Assembly: GCA_003315335.1 (NCBI GenBank)
Contig: QNRL01000004.1
Coordinates: 366,672-430,671, forward strand
Direction of reading: 5' to 3'
Source of the DNA: Pseudocitrobacter faecalis
GTDB lineage: Bacteria; Pseudomonadota; Gammaproteobacteria; Enterobacterales; Enterobacteriaceae
DNA length: 64,000 nucleotides
Every line of letters starts with the position of its first letter. Position 1 is the stretch's first letter. The position numbers and the translations under genes were made by a program. The notes beneath the pieces are model-generated. The model made no database searches and had not been told where the DNA came from. It saw only the letters and a list, made by a program, of their open reading frames with translations. This document shows positions 1 through 9,487 of this stretch, piece by piece.

Positions 1-1143
1 TTTATCGAGCCAAACGTGCCGCCGCAGATGCTTGGCGACCCGATGCGTTTGCAGCAGGTTATCTCCAACATTCTGAGTAATGCCATCAAGTTTACCGATA
101 TTGGCTGCATCATTTTGCATCTCAAACGCGTAGGTGATTACCTGAGTATCAGCATCCGTGATACCGGCGTAGGCATTCCGGCGAAAGAGGTGGTGCGCCT
201 GTTTGACCCGTTCTTCCAGGTCGGAACCGGCGTGCAGCGTAACTTCCAGGGCACCGGGCTGGGTCTGGCGATTTGTGAGAAACTCATCAATATGATGGAC
301 GGTGATATTGCCGTCGACACAGAACCGGGCATGGGTAGCCAGTTTACGGTGCGTATTCCGCTCTATGGCGCGCAGGCTGCCACGCCGCTGGTGATTGATG
401 CACTGGCGCAAAAACGCTGCTGGCTGGCGATTCGCAACGAGTCTCTGTATCAGTTTATTGAAACGCTGCTGACCTGGCACGGCGTGGACGTTCAACGCTA
501 CGAAGGTGAAGAACCGGCGCAGGATGATCTGCTGATAACCGACGATGACCTGGAAAAACCGTGGACGGGCAAGGCGGCGGTGATCTTCTGCCGTCGCCAT
601 ATCGGGATCCCTCTCGAACGAGCGCCGGGCGAATGGGTACACAGTATTGTTTCGCCGCACGAGTTAATGACCCTGCTGGGGCGCATTTACCGCATCAAAG
701 TCGGCAACACGGATCACGCAGAGTCTTCATCGGCGCACGATGTGACCGCCGACAGCAATGACGATATGATGATCCTTGTGGTGGACGATCATCCTATCAA
801 CCGTCGTCTTCTGGCAGATCAGTTGGGTACGCTTGGCTATCAGTGCATGACGGCGAATGACGGTGTTGATGCGCTCAATGTGCTGAGCAAGAATCATATT
901 GATATCGTGCTGAGCGACGTCAACATGCCAAATATGGACGGCTATCGTTTAACACAGCGTATTCGTCAGCTTGGCCTGACGCTGCCGGTTGTCGGCGTGA
1001 CCGCCAACGCCCTGGCGGAAGAGAAGCAGCGCTGCCTGGAGTCAGGGATGGATAGCTGCCTGTCAAAACCGGTGACGCTGGATGTGCTGAAGCAAACGCT
1101 GGCGGTCTATGCGGCGCGGGTGAGAAAAACGCGGGAGTCGTAA
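1..1143 (+). CDS. rcsC: RcsC sensor kinase, C-terminal part (5' end outside window)
   Basis: This is the last ~380 residues of the hybrid sensor kinase of the Rcs phosphorelay, an inner-membrane protein that passes phosphate to RcsD and then RcsB under envelope stress. The reading frame is open from the first base of the window, so the gene is cut by the window edge. It is not truncated in itself. Visible parts are the ATP-binding domain (NILSNAIKF N box, DTGVGIP G1 box, GTGLGLAI G2 box) and a C-terminal receiver domain with phospho-acceptor Asp in LSDVNMPNMDGY and the conserved Lys in SKPVT. It converges with rcsB, as in E. coli. The closely matching order of rcsC, rcsB and rcsD makes the assignment safe. 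Confidence 0.97.
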   Translation, partial: FIEPNVPPQMLGDPMRLQQVISNILSNAIKFTDIGCIILHLKRVGDYLSISIRDTGVGIPAKEVVRLFDPFFQVGTGVQRNFQGTGLGLAICEKLINMMDGDIAVDTEPGMGSQFTVRIPLYGAQAATPLVIDALAQKRCWLAIRNESLYQFIETLLTWHGVDVQRYEGEEPAQDDLLITDDDLEKPWTGKAAVIFCRRHIGIPLERAPGEWVHSIVSPHELMTLLGRIYRIKVGNTDHAESSSAHDVTADSNDDMMILVVDDHPINRRLLADQLGTLGYQCMTANDGVDALNVLSKNHIDIVLSDVNMPNMDGYRLTQRIRQLGLTLPVVGVTANALAEEKQRCLESGMDSCLSKPVTLDVLKQTLAVYAARVRKTRES

Positions 1144-1145
1144 GA

Positions 1146-1178
1146 TAAAAAAATCCCCCGGCTGGCCGGGGGATTCAT
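1146..1178. terminator. Bidirectional terminator between rcsC and rcsB
   Basis: An 11-bp stem (1152-1162 with 1165-1175), very GC-rich, with a 2-base loop. It is preceded by an A-run that gives a U-run for the leftward transcript. It lies between the convergent ends of rcsC and rcsB. Confidence 0.8.
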
Positions 1179-1184
1179 AGAGCA

Positions 1185-1835
1185 TTACTCTTTATCTGTC
1201 GGGGATAGCGTGACAGAGGAGAGATAGTTCAGCAGAGCAATATCGTTTTCCACACCCAGTTTCATCATCGCTGATTTCTTCTGGCTACTGATGGTCTTGA
1301 TACTGCGGTTCAGTTTCTTGGCAATCTCGGTTACCAGGAAGCCTTCCGCGAACAGGCGCAATACTTCGCTCTCTTTGGGTGACAAACGTTTGTCGCCATA
1401 GCCGCCAGCGCTGATTTTCTCCAGCAGGCGAGAGACGCTTTCCGGGGTGAATTTCTTCCCTTTCTGCAACGCGGCCAGCGCTTTCGGCAGGTCGGTTGGC
1501 GCACCCTGTTTCAGGACAATACCTTCGATATCCAGATCCAGCACGGCGCTCAGAATCGCCGGGTTGTTATTCATGGTCAGAACGATAATGGAAATGCCCG
1601 GGAAATGACGCTTAATGTATTTGATAAGCGTGATCCCATCGCCATATTTATCGCCCGGCATGGAAAGGTCGGTGATCAGGACATGTGCATCCAGTTTCGG
1701 TAAATTGTTAATCAGCGCGGTGGAGTCTTCAAATTCGCCGACAACGTTGACCCATTCGATTTGTTCCAGTGATTTACGAATACCAAACAGAACTATCGGA
1801 TGATCATCGGCAATAATTACGTTCATATTGTTCAT
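1185..1835 (-). CDS. rcsB: RcsB response regulator
   Basis: 216-residue NarL/LuxR-type response regulator that binds DNA as an RcsB dimer or with RcsA to control capsule, motility and envelope genes. The N-terminal receiver domain starts MNNMNVIIADD, with the acidic pair DD and phospho-Asp in LITDLSMPG. The C-terminal LuxR helix-turn-helix contains LSPKESEVLRLFAEG and a recognition helix around RSIKTISSQK. The frame stays open upstream to 1892, but the start at 1835 gives exactly the family length. It lies 16 bases downstream of rcsD on the same strand, so it is probably co-transcribed. Confidence 0.97.
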   Translation of the reverse strand: MNNMNVIIADDHPIVLFGIRKSLEQIEWVNVVGEFEDSTALINNLPKLDAHVLITDLSMPGDKYGDGITLIKYIKRHFPGISIIVLTMNNNPAILSAVLDLDIEGIVLKQGAPTDLPKALAALQKGKKFTPESVSRLLEKISAGGYGDKRLSPKESEVLRLFAEGFLVTEIAKKLNRSIKTISSQKKSAMMKLGVENDIALLNYLSSVTLSPTDKE

Positions 1836-1851
1836 AATAAAGGCTACCTTG

Positions 1852-4527
1852 CTACAGCAAGCTCTTGACGTAGGCGTCAATGTCGCTGACATATTTTTCT
1901 ATGGCCGGAGCATCTTTCTCGCGAATTAAATGCTCAAGCGTTTCACACAACTGCTTGCCAGGAACCAGGTTAAGCATAGCAAACACCCCCTTCAGGCGGT
2001 GGGCTGTCTGTGCCAACGCGGCGAAATCACGCGCGTCGCATTCAGTATACAGCCTGCTAACATCTTCCGGTACCGTATCAACAAACAGCGCATAATAGCC
2101 GCTGGCCTGAAGTTCGGCGTTTTCATCGCCGCCAAGAGGTGATTCCGTGACCTCTTCCTGTGCCAGTTGCTCTTCAATAAGCTGAAGGACCGCGTCCTGC
2201 ATAGCATTACTGATATTAAAGTTAACCCGCAATTGGCCAGGGCCAATTTTGCGTATCCCAGCTTCATCATCGCTTAAAAGCAAGCCCGAAGCAGTAAGAT
2301 TAGACGGATTATCTGTTAAAAAGATATCAAATTCTTGACTCGTCGCTCTTTCGTCCGGCGTGATGCAGGTCGCCCCCCAGCTTTCCAACTGACGCGTCAC
2401 GATAGTACGAATCTCGTTAGAGGTGATATCCACCATGGCAACCACGTCATCCAGCAGGCGCTCTTCCTGTTCGCTATCCTCTTCGCGTGGCGCCATTTTG
2501 ACGTGCAGTGAGTAACGGGTGCCCAGTGATTCGCGCGCTTTAATATTCAGATGTCCACCCAGCTTGCGCGCTAACTGATCGCACAGCCAGAAGGTGAGGG
2601 CGTTCGCTTTTCCGTAACGGTCAGACTGCGTGTCATTCAGGTACGGGAAATGCAAATTGTCGATTTCACCATGGGAGACGCCGTTACCGGTATCCAGAAT
2701 GCGGAAGGTCAGCCGTTCACCCGCAGACTCATCGGCGTTCACTTCCAGCGTGATTTTGCCGATTTGCGTGGTGGTCACCGCGTACTGAATCAGCAGCAAC
2801 AGAATGCGGCGCAAGGCATCGCGATCGCCATGACGCTGCTCTTTGGCCGGTAGCTGATTGTTGATCAGCAGTTGCAGGCCTTTACGTTTGATGGCGGGCA
2901 GGACTTCAGGCACCACTTCATCAATTAAATCCTGTAGCGAGAAGAGTGTGGACGCGCCCTTCCAGCTGTCATTTTCCAGCATATTGGCGAGCTGAATTTC
3001 ATCCACCAGACGCACCAGCAGATCGGCGTTGTTCGCCAGCTTCTGGCTTTCGCTGGTATCCATCGCCGCGGCTTCGGCGGCCAGTGTTTTGATCGGCTGC
3101 TTTAAGGTGTCGCTGATATTTTGCATAAAGGCCGCGCGGCCCTGCTGGTTTTTCTCATACAGACGCTGCGCCTGTTTGAGCTTTTTATTCACCAGCACTT
3201 CGCGGTCTTGATCGCGAATAATGAAGATCTGCATCCGAGGTGAGACCTGGCTGCGGAACTGGCGGATTTCGTACAGCTCATTATTAATGGTGGCCTGAAT
3301 TACGCCCTGATGCTGATCCGCCATGCTGGTGATATTTTGCAGGTTAAGGTGCGGCAACAGGTGATCGGCGATTTTATTACTGATTAACGTACGGTTCGAT
3401 TCCTGATCGTGCACCAGCAGCCCTAGCGGCAGCAGTGACACAATCTCTTCATTGATCGCGCGCAGTAGACGTAGCTCGTTATTCGCGCCGGATACCGGTG
3501 CGGAGGCTGCGCTTTTGCGGCCCGTCTGGTGACGGAACGTGGAGTAACCGAACAGCGCCAGCGCCAGCAGGCCGATATTGAGCAGTAACGGCAGCATGAT
3601 GTTCTGGAAGGTATCCAGAAGCAGCGTGCCAAACGGTACCTGCCACACCAGACGCATGCCGGTTGAATTCAGCGACGAAGAGATCTCAATACGCGAACTG
3701 TTAAAGTTTATCGCGACGCTATCACTGGGTTCTTTATCCTGGCTGCGCAGGGCGTTCTGCGAAGGATCCTGCTCCAGTCGGAAACTGTCGAGCGACATCG
3801 CCGGCGGCACCAGATCGTTAATCGGCAGATCAAACGCCACCACCGTCGCAAGATGTCCCGGCTGGTTAAAGGTGGTGCGTAGGGTGAAGTAATGACCGTT
3901 TTGCCACGCCAGGCGGCGCAGGGAAGAGAAGGTTTCACGTTCGTCCAGCGTGTTCGCCTGCTGGAGCATTTCGGCACGGCGCGAATCGACGATGTTTCCG
4001 ACCGTCGACTCCTTAAAACCGGAAGAGAGATCTTTGAGCGGCAGCGTAGAAATCAGGATCAGACTGTTGTCCTGGCCGTTCAGGTAATACATCGACCACG
4101 GGATAGTCTCTGCGCCCCACAGCGTATCGAGATAAGTGGACATGCGCTGGGTAATTTCCAGCGTCGAGCTGTCGTGGGAACCGAAAATTAGCGCCTCGGT
4201 TTTGCGTCGTGGTTTTTCCAGATAGTAGACGTCCTGCTTCAGACGCGTTTCCTGTAACCCTTCGCTGGACGTGGCAGTTGAGGGGGCGGCGGCAATGTTG
4301 TCGTAAATCTGCCAGGTCGCATAACGCCAGGTATCAATGCGCTTATGCACAGCGTGGGTCATGTCGACTATCTGATAGCTTTTGTCCTTCAGCCACGCGT
4401 TAACCGCGCTCTGAATCATCACGCCCATCGTTACCAGCAACACGATGATCATTAACAGGAAGAAGCGGGTGATGCTGCCCGGCAGCAGGGAAAATTTACC
4501 GGACGTTTTCTTGTCAGACTGACTCAT
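1852..4527 (-). CDS. rcsD: RcsD phosphotransferase
   Basis: Inner-membrane phosphotransfer protein, 891 residues (E. coli RcsD is 890), that receives phosphate from RcsC and passes it to RcsB. It has an N-terminal membrane segment (around FFLLMIIVLLVTMGV), a long periplasmic part, a second membrane segment near residues 305-330 and a degenerate kinase-like region. The C-terminal HPt domain has its phospho-His in AQTAHRLKG. The frame continues open upstream to 4722, but MSQSDKK at 4527 matches the known N-terminus region, and the upstream 65 codons look like leader DNA. No strong ribosome site is visible. Confidence 0.96.
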   Translation of the reverse strand: MSQSDKKTSGKFSLLPGSITRFFLLMIIVLLVTMGVMIQSAVNAWLKDKSYQIVDMTHAVHKRIDTWRYATWQIYDNIAAAPSTATSSEGLQETRLKQDVYYLEKPRRKTEALIFGSHDSSTLEITQRMSTYLDTLWGAETIPWSMYYLNGQDNSLILISTLPLKDLSSGFKESTVGNIVDSRRAEMLQQANTLDERETFSSLRRLAWQNGHYFTLRTTFNQPGHLATVVAFDLPINDLVPPAMSLDSFRLEQDPSQNALRSQDKEPSDSVAINFNSSRIEISSSLNSTGMRLVWQVPFGTLLLDTFQNIMLPLLLNIGLLALALFGYSTFRHQTGRKSAASAPVSGANNELRLLRAINEEIVSLLPLGLLVHDQESNRTLISNKIADHLLPHLNLQNITSMADQHQGVIQATINNELYEIRQFRSQVSPRMQIFIIRDQDREVLVNKKLKQAQRLYEKNQQGRAAFMQNISDTLKQPIKTLAAEAAAMDTSESQKLANNADLLVRLVDEIQLANMLENDSWKGASTLFSLQDLIDEVVPEVLPAIKRKGLQLLINNQLPAKEQRHGDRDALRRILLLLIQYAVTTTQIGKITLEVNADESAGERLTFRILDTGNGVSHGEIDNLHFPYLNDTQSDRYGKANALTFWLCDQLARKLGGHLNIKARESLGTRYSLHVKMAPREEDSEQEERLLDDVVAMVDITSNEIRTIVTRQLESWGATCITPDERATSQEFDIFLTDNPSNLTASGLLLSDDEAGIRKIGPGQLRVNFNISNAMQDAVLQLIEEQLAQEEVTESPLGGDENAELQASGYYALFVDTVPEDVSRLYTECDARDFAALAQTAHRLKGVFAMLNLVPGKQLCETLEHLIREKDAPAIEKYVSDIDAYVKSLL

Positions 4528-4915
4528 TGGCGTGTGTAACCCATCATAACGGCATCTGAATGAGAATATGCTCAGACTTAGGTGAGCGTGAAACGTCTTA
4601 ACCTGTTTTGCGCGGCGAACCCACGTCAAATTCTGTGTAACAGGTGAGAGTACAGCAGGCAGTATAAAGGGAACTGTGCCAATTGCCATACTTCCGCGTT
4701 TTTCAGCCGCTGAAATGGGCAAATACGCGCGGCTAATATAGAAGAGGAAAGAGGAAAAGAGGCGTTTTAGTCAGGTAAAAACGGCTGGCATTAAAACGGA
4801 ATATTTTATGAAAATTATGTTAGCAATTTGTTATCAGCGCTATGTGTGATTAATTAATGAACGTTATTGTTCACAAGCGTAAGTATGCGAGGATTAAAGT
4901 TACGTAAAGAAAGGT
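4528..4915. promoter_or_regulatory. rcsD upstream region (no gene)
   Basis: About 390 bases between rcsD and micF with no convincing gene. It must hold the rcsD promoter and leader. The first ~195 bases upstream of rcsD are an open frame by chance. The part from about 4735 to 4915 is AT-rich. I could not pick one promoter with confidence. Confidence 0.5.
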
Positions 4916-5008
4916 AAAAAAAACCGGATGCGATGCATCCGGTGGAAATAGGGGTAAACAGACATTCAGAACTGAATGACGGTAATAAATAAAGTTAATG
5001 ATGATAGC
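4916..5008 (-). ncRNA. micF: MicF antisense sRNA
   Basis: The reverse strand from 5008 begins GCTATCATCATTAACTTTAT, the 5' seed known to pair with ompF mRNA. It ends in a stem (ACCGGATGC/GCATCCGGT) followed by a U-run, a classical intrinsic terminator. The 93-nt length and the position, divergent from ompC, match E. coli micF. Expression should be driven from the shared OmpR/MarA-controlled intergenic region. Confidence 0.95.
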
Positions 5009-5165
5009 GATATCTATTTTAGTTGCGGGTGAAACTTTTGTTTTACCATTCAGTGCTATACCTGTAACCAATTTTAAGTTATTGATTATTAGTAGTTATT
5101 TTCTGGCTCTTTGTTTATCCGTGCTATTTTTCTTACCGATTTGTGCGAAAAAAAGTTCCGCAAAA

Positions 5166-5259
5166 TTTACATTTTGAAACATCTATATGGATAAATGAAA
5201 CACCTTTAAGGTTTTAGTATCATTTTGGTGTTGGATTATTCTGCATTTTGCAGCACAAT
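5166..5259 (+). promoter_or_regulatory. OmpR sites and ompC promoter
   Basis: The segment TTTACATTTTGAAACATC (5166-5183) and the following repeats (about 5189-5225) match the OmpR C-boxes of E. coli ompC. A promoter follows with -35 TTGGAT (5231-5236), a 17-base spacer and -10 CACAAT (5254-5259), about 80 bases before the start codon. The -10 is poor, as expected for an activator-dependent promoter. Confidence 0.8.
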
Positions 5260-5336
5260 GGGTTTGCCGACTGGTTAATGAGGGTTGACCAGTAAGCAGT
5301 GGCATATAAAAAGGCATATAACAGAGGGTTATTAAC

Positions 5337-6467
5337 ATGAAAGTTAAAGTACTGTCCCTCCTGGTACCAGCTCTGCTGGTAGCGGGCGCAGCAAATGCGG
5401 CTGAAATTTATAACAAAGACGGCAACAAATTAGATCTGTACGGTAAAATCGCTGGTCTGCACTACTTCTCCGATGACAACAGCGTAGATGGCGACCAGAC
5501 CTACATGCGTATCGGCGTTAAAGGCGAAACTCAGATCCAGGACCAGCTGACCGGTTACGGCCAGTGGGAATACAACGTTCAGGCGAACAACACTGAATCT
5601 ACCAGCGATCAGGCGTGGACTCGTCTGGCATTCGCCGGTCTGCGTTTCGGTGATGCAGGTTCCTTCGACTACGGTCGTAACTACGGCGTTGTTTACGACA
5701 TCACTTCCTGGACCGACGTTCTGCCGGAATTCGGCGGCGACACCTACGGTTCTGACAACTTCCTGCAGCAGCGTGCTAACGGCGTTGCAACCTACCGCAA
5801 CTCTGACTTCTTCGGTCTGGTTGATGGCCTGAACTTTGCTCTGCAGTATCAAGGTAAAAACGGTAGCGTAAGTGGCGAAGGCACTGGCCCAACCAACAAT
5901 GGCCGTGGTGCTCTGAAACAGAACGGTGATGGCTTCGGCGGTTCTCTGTCTTATGACATCGGCGAAGGCTTCAGCGTTGGTGCGGCAGTTGCTAGCTCTA
6001 AACGTACTGATGAGCAGAACAACCTTCAGTATGGTAGTGGCGACAAAGCGACTACCTACACTGGTGGTCTGAAATATGATGCGAACAACATTTACCTGGC
6101 TGCGCAGTACACCCAGGCTTACAATGCAACTCGCTTCAGCGGTAACGGCAATGCTGACGCTATCAGCGGTTTTGCTGAGAAAGCGCAGAACTTTGAAGTT
6201 GTTGCTCAGTACCAGTTCGACTTCGGTCTGCGTCCGTCCGTTGCTTATCTGCAGTCCAAAGGTAAAGACATCAACAATGGTGTTCGCAACTTCGGCGACC
6301 AGGATCTGGTTAAATATGTTGATGTTGGTGCGACCTACTACTTCAACAAAAACATGTCTACCTATGTTGATTACAAAATCAACCTGCTGGATGACAATGA
6401 ATTCACCCGTCGCGCCGGCATCTCTACTGATGACGTCGTAGCACTGGGTCTGGTTTACCAGTTCTAA
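5337..6467 (+). CDS. ompC: OmpC outer-membrane porin
   Basis: General trimeric porin, 376 residues, with a cleavable signal peptide ([14 protein letters not shown]...ANA then [10 protein letters not shown]). The constriction loop carries the PEFGGD motif, and the chain ends in the C-terminal Phe (VYQF) needed for BAM assembly. Codon use is that of a highly expressed gene. The 5' untranslated region contains the OmpR-regulated promoter, and the divergent neighbour is micF. The long open frame on the opposite strand is a codon-bias artefact. Confidence 0.97.
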   Translation: MKVKVLSLLVPALLVAGAANAAEIYNKDGNKLDLYGKIAGLHYFSDDNSVDGDQTYMRIGVKGETQIQDQLTGYGQWEYNVQANNTESTSDQAWTRLAFAGLRFGDAGSFDYGRNYGVVYDITSWTDVLPEFGGDTYGSDNFLQQRANGVATYRNSDFFGLVDGLNFALQYQGKNGSVSGEGTGPTNNGRGALKQNGDGFGGSLSYDIGEGFSVGAAVASSKRTDEQNNLQYGSGDKATTYTGGLKYDANNIYLAAQYTQAYNATRFSGNGNADAISGFAEKAQNFEVVAQYQFDFGLRPSVAYLQSKGKDINNGVRNFGDQDLVKYVDVGATYYFNKNMSTYVDYKINLLDDNEFTRRAGISTDDVVALGLVYQF

Positions 6468-6483
6468 TCGACTGCAAACCGAC

Positions 6484-6512
6484 AAAAAAGGAGCCGAAAG
6501 GCTCCTTTTTTT
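6484..6512 (+). terminator. ompC terminator
   Basis: Stem GGAGCC/GGCTCC with a GAAA tetraloop (6490-6505), followed by seven T residues. It lies 17 bases after the ompC stop codon. Confidence 0.9.
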
Positions 6513-6571
6513 ATGCCCTGTTTAGATGAATTGGTGTACTCTTGCGCGCATTGCAGGAGAAATAATAACGG

Positions 6572-7624
6572 ATGGAAATGAATATTTTACGTGCGGCCCT
6601 GGTGAGCGCCGCGTTACTTCTGGCTGGCTGCGATAATGCCAGCACCTCCACATCGCCAACCCAAACCGCAACGGTGCTCGAAGGTAAAACCATGGGTACC
6701 TTCTGGCGCGTGAGCGTGGTGGATATCGACAAAAAACGTGCCGATGAACTACGCGAAAAAATTCAGACGCAGCTTGATGGCGACGACCAGCTACTCTCTA
6801 CGTGGAAAAACGATTCCGCGCTGATGCGCTTTAATCTCTCATCCAGTACCGCGCCGTGGCCAGTTACCGAAGCCATGGCGGATATCGTCACCGAATCTCT
6901 GCGCATTGGGCAAAAAACCCAGGGTGCGATGGATGTGACCGTCGGCCCGTTGGTCAATCTGTGGGGCTTCGGCCCGGATAAACAGCCTGTCAGCACGCCG
7001 ACGCAGGAACAAATCGATACGGCAAAAGCCAAAACTGGCTTGCAGCATCTGACGGTCATTAACACCGCAGGTCGCCAGTATCTGCAAAAGGATCTCCCGG
7101 AACTCTATGTCGATCTGTCGACCGTTGGCGAAGGCTATGCGGCGGATCATCTTGCGCGCCTGATGGGGCAGGAGGGGATCTCACGCTATCTGGTGTCTGT
7201 TGGTGGTGCGCTCTCCAGCCGCGGCATGAATGCGGAAGGCCGCCCATGGCGCGTGGCGATTCAAAAACCGACGGACAAAGAGAACGCCGTCCAGGCGATT
7301 GTCGATATCAACGGTCATGGGATCAGCACATCCGGCAGCTACCGAAATTATTATGAGCTGGACGGCCAGCGCATTTCGCACGTCATCGACCCGCAAACGG
7401 GCCGGCCGATTACCCATAAGCTGGTTTCGGTGACGGTGATTGCGCCGACGGCGCTGGAAGCCGATGCCTGGGATACCGGCCTGATGGTTCTTGGCCCGGA
7501 AAGAGCCAAAGAAGTGGTGCGCGAGCAGGGGCTGGCGGTGTACATGATCATGAAAGAGGGTGATAACTTCACCACCTGGATGTCGCCGCAGTTCAAAGCG
7601 TTTCTGGTGAGCGGTAAAAATTAA
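6572..7624 (+). CDS. apbE: FAD:protein FMN transferase ApbE (lipoprotein)
   Basis: 350-residue periplasmic lipoprotein that transfers FMN from FAD to Thr or Ser of target flavoproteins (Nqr/Rnf type). The signal peptide ends in a lipobox, LLLAGC, so Cys is lipidated. Family features include the EGKTMGTFWRV start of the mature domain, DLSTVGEGYAADHLA, HGISTSGSYRNYYE and HVIDPQTGRPI. The position between ompC and ada is the same as in E. coli. Confidence 0.95.
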   Translation: MEMNILRAALVSAALLLAGCDNASTSTSPTQTATVLEGKTMGTFWRVSVVDIDKKRADELREKIQTQLDGDDQLLSTWKNDSALMRFNLSSSTAPWPVTEAMADIVTESLRIGQKTQGAMDVTVGPLVNLWGFGPDKQPVSTPTQEQIDTAKAKTGLQHLTVINTAGRQYLQKDLPELYVDLSTVGEGYAADHLARLMGQEGISRYLVSVGGALSSRGMNAEGRPWRVAIQKPTDKENAVQAIVDINGHGISTSGSYRNYYELDGQRISHVIDPQTGRPITHKLVSVTVIAPTALEADAWDTGLMVLGPERAKEVVREQGLAVYMIMKEGDNFTTWMSPQFKAFLVSGKN

Positions 7625-7696
7625 AAAGCAAGATTGCTGGTTTTTTGCTGTCTCCTCCAGGGCAAAGTCGTCATACACTTACTGGAGGAGCCTGAT

Positions 7697-8761
7697 ATGA
7701 CATCTCACACTTTTCATACTGATGAGCGCCGCTGGCAGGCGGTGCTTGCGCGCGATGCCGGAGCCGACGGGCAGTTTGTGTTTGCGGTTCGTACCACCGG
7801 TATTTTTTGTCGCCCCTCCTGCAAAGCGCGCCATGCGTTGCGCCAGAATGTACATTTTTATCCTGATGCCGAAGCGGCGCTAAAAGCGGGTTTTCGCCCC
7901 TGCAAACGTTGCCAGCCGGATAATCTCGATCCGCAACTGCAAAAAGTGAACAAAGTGGCGATAGCCTGCCGGATGCTCGAACAGGATGCGCCCGTGACGC
8001 TGGACACCCTGGCCGGGGCGGTGGCTGTCAGCCCCTACCATTTTCATCGTCTGTTTAAATCAGTCACCGGCGTTACGCCGAAAGCGTGGCAGCAGGCGTG
8101 GCGTGCCCGGCGCCTGCGTGAAGCGCTGACGGAAGGCGAAGCGGTGACTCATGCCGTCCTCAACGCTGGTTTCCCGGACAGCAGCAGCTACTATCGCCAT
8201 GCCGACCAGCTTCTGGGTATGACGGCAAAACAGTTTCGGCGCGGCGGTGAAGACGCCATTATTCATTATGCGCTGGAAGATTGCCGTTTCGGACGTTGTC
8301 TGGTGGCGCTAAGCGCGCGCGGTATCTGCGCCGTGTTATTAGGCGATAACGATGTGGAACTCATAACCGAACTGCGGCGGCTTTTCCCTTCTGCACAATC
8401 ACAGCAGGGCAGCCCGGCTTTTCACCAGCAAATTTATGAAGTGGTGATGCGGCTGGACGATCAACAGTTGCCGCTGAATTTACCGCTGGATATTCGCGGC
8501 ACCGCCTTTCAACAGCAGGTCTGGCAGGCGCTACGCGCGATTCCGCCAGGCGAAACACGCAGCTATCAACAAATTGCCACCGCCATCGGCAAACCGAAAG
8601 CCGTTCGCGCGGTGGCAGGCGCGTGCGCGGCGAACAAACTGGCGATTGTGATTCCCTGTCATCGCGTGGTACGTGAAGATGGTAGTCTGTCGGGATACCG
8701 CTGGGGCGTGGGGCGAAAAGCCGCGCTGCTGGCCGATGAGAAAAATGCCGGAGGGAAATAA
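7697..8761 (+). CDS. ada: Ada: bifunctional alkyltransferase and transcriptional activator
   Basis: 354 residues, the family length. The N-terminal domain repairs methylphosphotriesters and becomes an activator. Its zinc/acceptor cysteines lie in FCRPSCKAR and CKRCQP. An AraC-type helix-turn-helix follows (about residues 85-180). The C-terminal O6-methylguanine methyltransferase has the active Cys in IPCHRVV. The start at 7697 is chosen because GGAGGAG lies just upstream; the frame is also open to 7634. Upstream at about 7626-7650 is an AAAGCAAGATTGCTGG stretch that resembles the Ada-binding site of E. coli ada, suggesting autoactivation. The stop overlaps the alkB start (TAATG). Confidence 0.96.
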   Translation: MTSHTFHTDERRWQAVLARDAGADGQFVFAVRTTGIFCRPSCKARHALRQNVHFYPDAEAALKAGFRPCKRCQPDNLDPQLQKVNKVAIACRMLEQDAPVTLDTLAGAVAVSPYHFHRLFKSVTGVTPKAWQQAWRARRLREALTEGEAVTHAVLNAGFPDSSSYYRHADQLLGMTAKQFRRGGEDAIIHYALEDCRFGRCLVALSARGICAVLLGDNDVELITELRRLFPSAQSQQGSPAFHQQIYEVVMRLDDQQLPLNLPLDIRGTAFQQQVWQALRAIPPGETRSYQQIATAIGKPKAVRAVAGACAANKLAIVIPCHRVVREDGSLSGYRWGVGRKAALLADEKNAGGK

Positions 8762-9411
8762 TGCTCGATCTCTTTGCTGATGAAGCGCCCTGGCAGGAAC
8801 CACTGGCGGCTGGCGCGATCATTCTTCGCCGCCAGGCGTTAAGCCAGTCCAGCGAACTGCTGGCGGCGATTGACCAGGTTGCCGCGCTGTCGCCGTTTCG
8901 CCAGATGGTGACGCCCGGCGGCTATACCATGTCGGTGGCGATGACCAACTGCGGCCCACTTGGCTGGAGCACCGATCTGCACGGCTACTGCTACACGCCG
9001 CGCGATCCGCTGACGGGCAACGCCTGGCCCTCCATGCCGGATGTTTTCCTCAATCTAGCGCTGGAGGCAGCGTCGCTTGCGGGCTATGCTGATTTTTCGC
9101 CGGACGCCTGCCTGATTAACCGCTATCTTCCAGGGGCGAAACTGTCGCTGCATCAGGATAAAGACGAAGCCACGCTGAGTGCGCCGATTGTGTCGGTTTC
9201 ACTGGGCTTGCCCGCCGTGTTTCAGTTTGGCGGCCTGAAGCGTAACGATCCCCTCCAGCGCGTGCTGCTGGAGCACGGCGATGTGGTGGTGTGGGGCGGC
9301 GAATCGCGTCTCTTTTATCACGGTATTCAGCCGCTCAAACCGGGTCACCATCCGCAGGTTGGCCCACTGCGCTATAACCTCACTATTCGTCATGCGGGTA
9401 ATAAAGAATAA
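8761..9411 (+). CDS. alkB: AlkB 2-oxoglutarate/Fe(II)-dependent DNA repair dioxygenase
   Basis: 216 residues, the same as E. coli AlkB. It oxidatively removes methyl groups from 1-methyladenine and 3-methylcytosine. The iron-binding facial triad is visible as H-x-D in LHQDKDE plus the later His in FYHGIQP. The Arg that binds 2-oxoglutarate is in RYNLTIRH near the end. It is translationally coupled to ada by a 1-base overlap and should be induced with it. Confidence 0.96.
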   Translation: MLDLFADEAPWQEPLAAGAIILRRQALSQSSELLAAIDQVAALSPFRQMVTPGGYTMSVAMTNCGPLGWSTDLHGYCYTPRDPLTGNAWPSMPDVFLNLALEAASLAGYADFSPDACLINRYLPGAKLSLHQDKDEATLSAPIVSVSLGLPAVFQFGGLKRNDPLQRVLLEHGDVVVWGGESRLFYHGIQPLKPGHHPQVGPLRYNLTIRHAGNKE

Positions 9412-9487
9412 AAATAAGAATTATTCTTGATGTACTCGTAAGGCAGTTTACACTGCTCGCTGTTTTTCTTTTCCGGATTGCTGTTTT

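Noticed and set aside
4528..4722. Longer N-terminus for RcsD
   Set aside because: The added 65 residues do not exist in known RcsD and fall in the regulatory region.
5430..6485. 351-codon open frame on the reverse strand of ompC
   Set aside because: Caused by the strong codon bias of ompC; no ribosome site, no domain, and ompC is certain.
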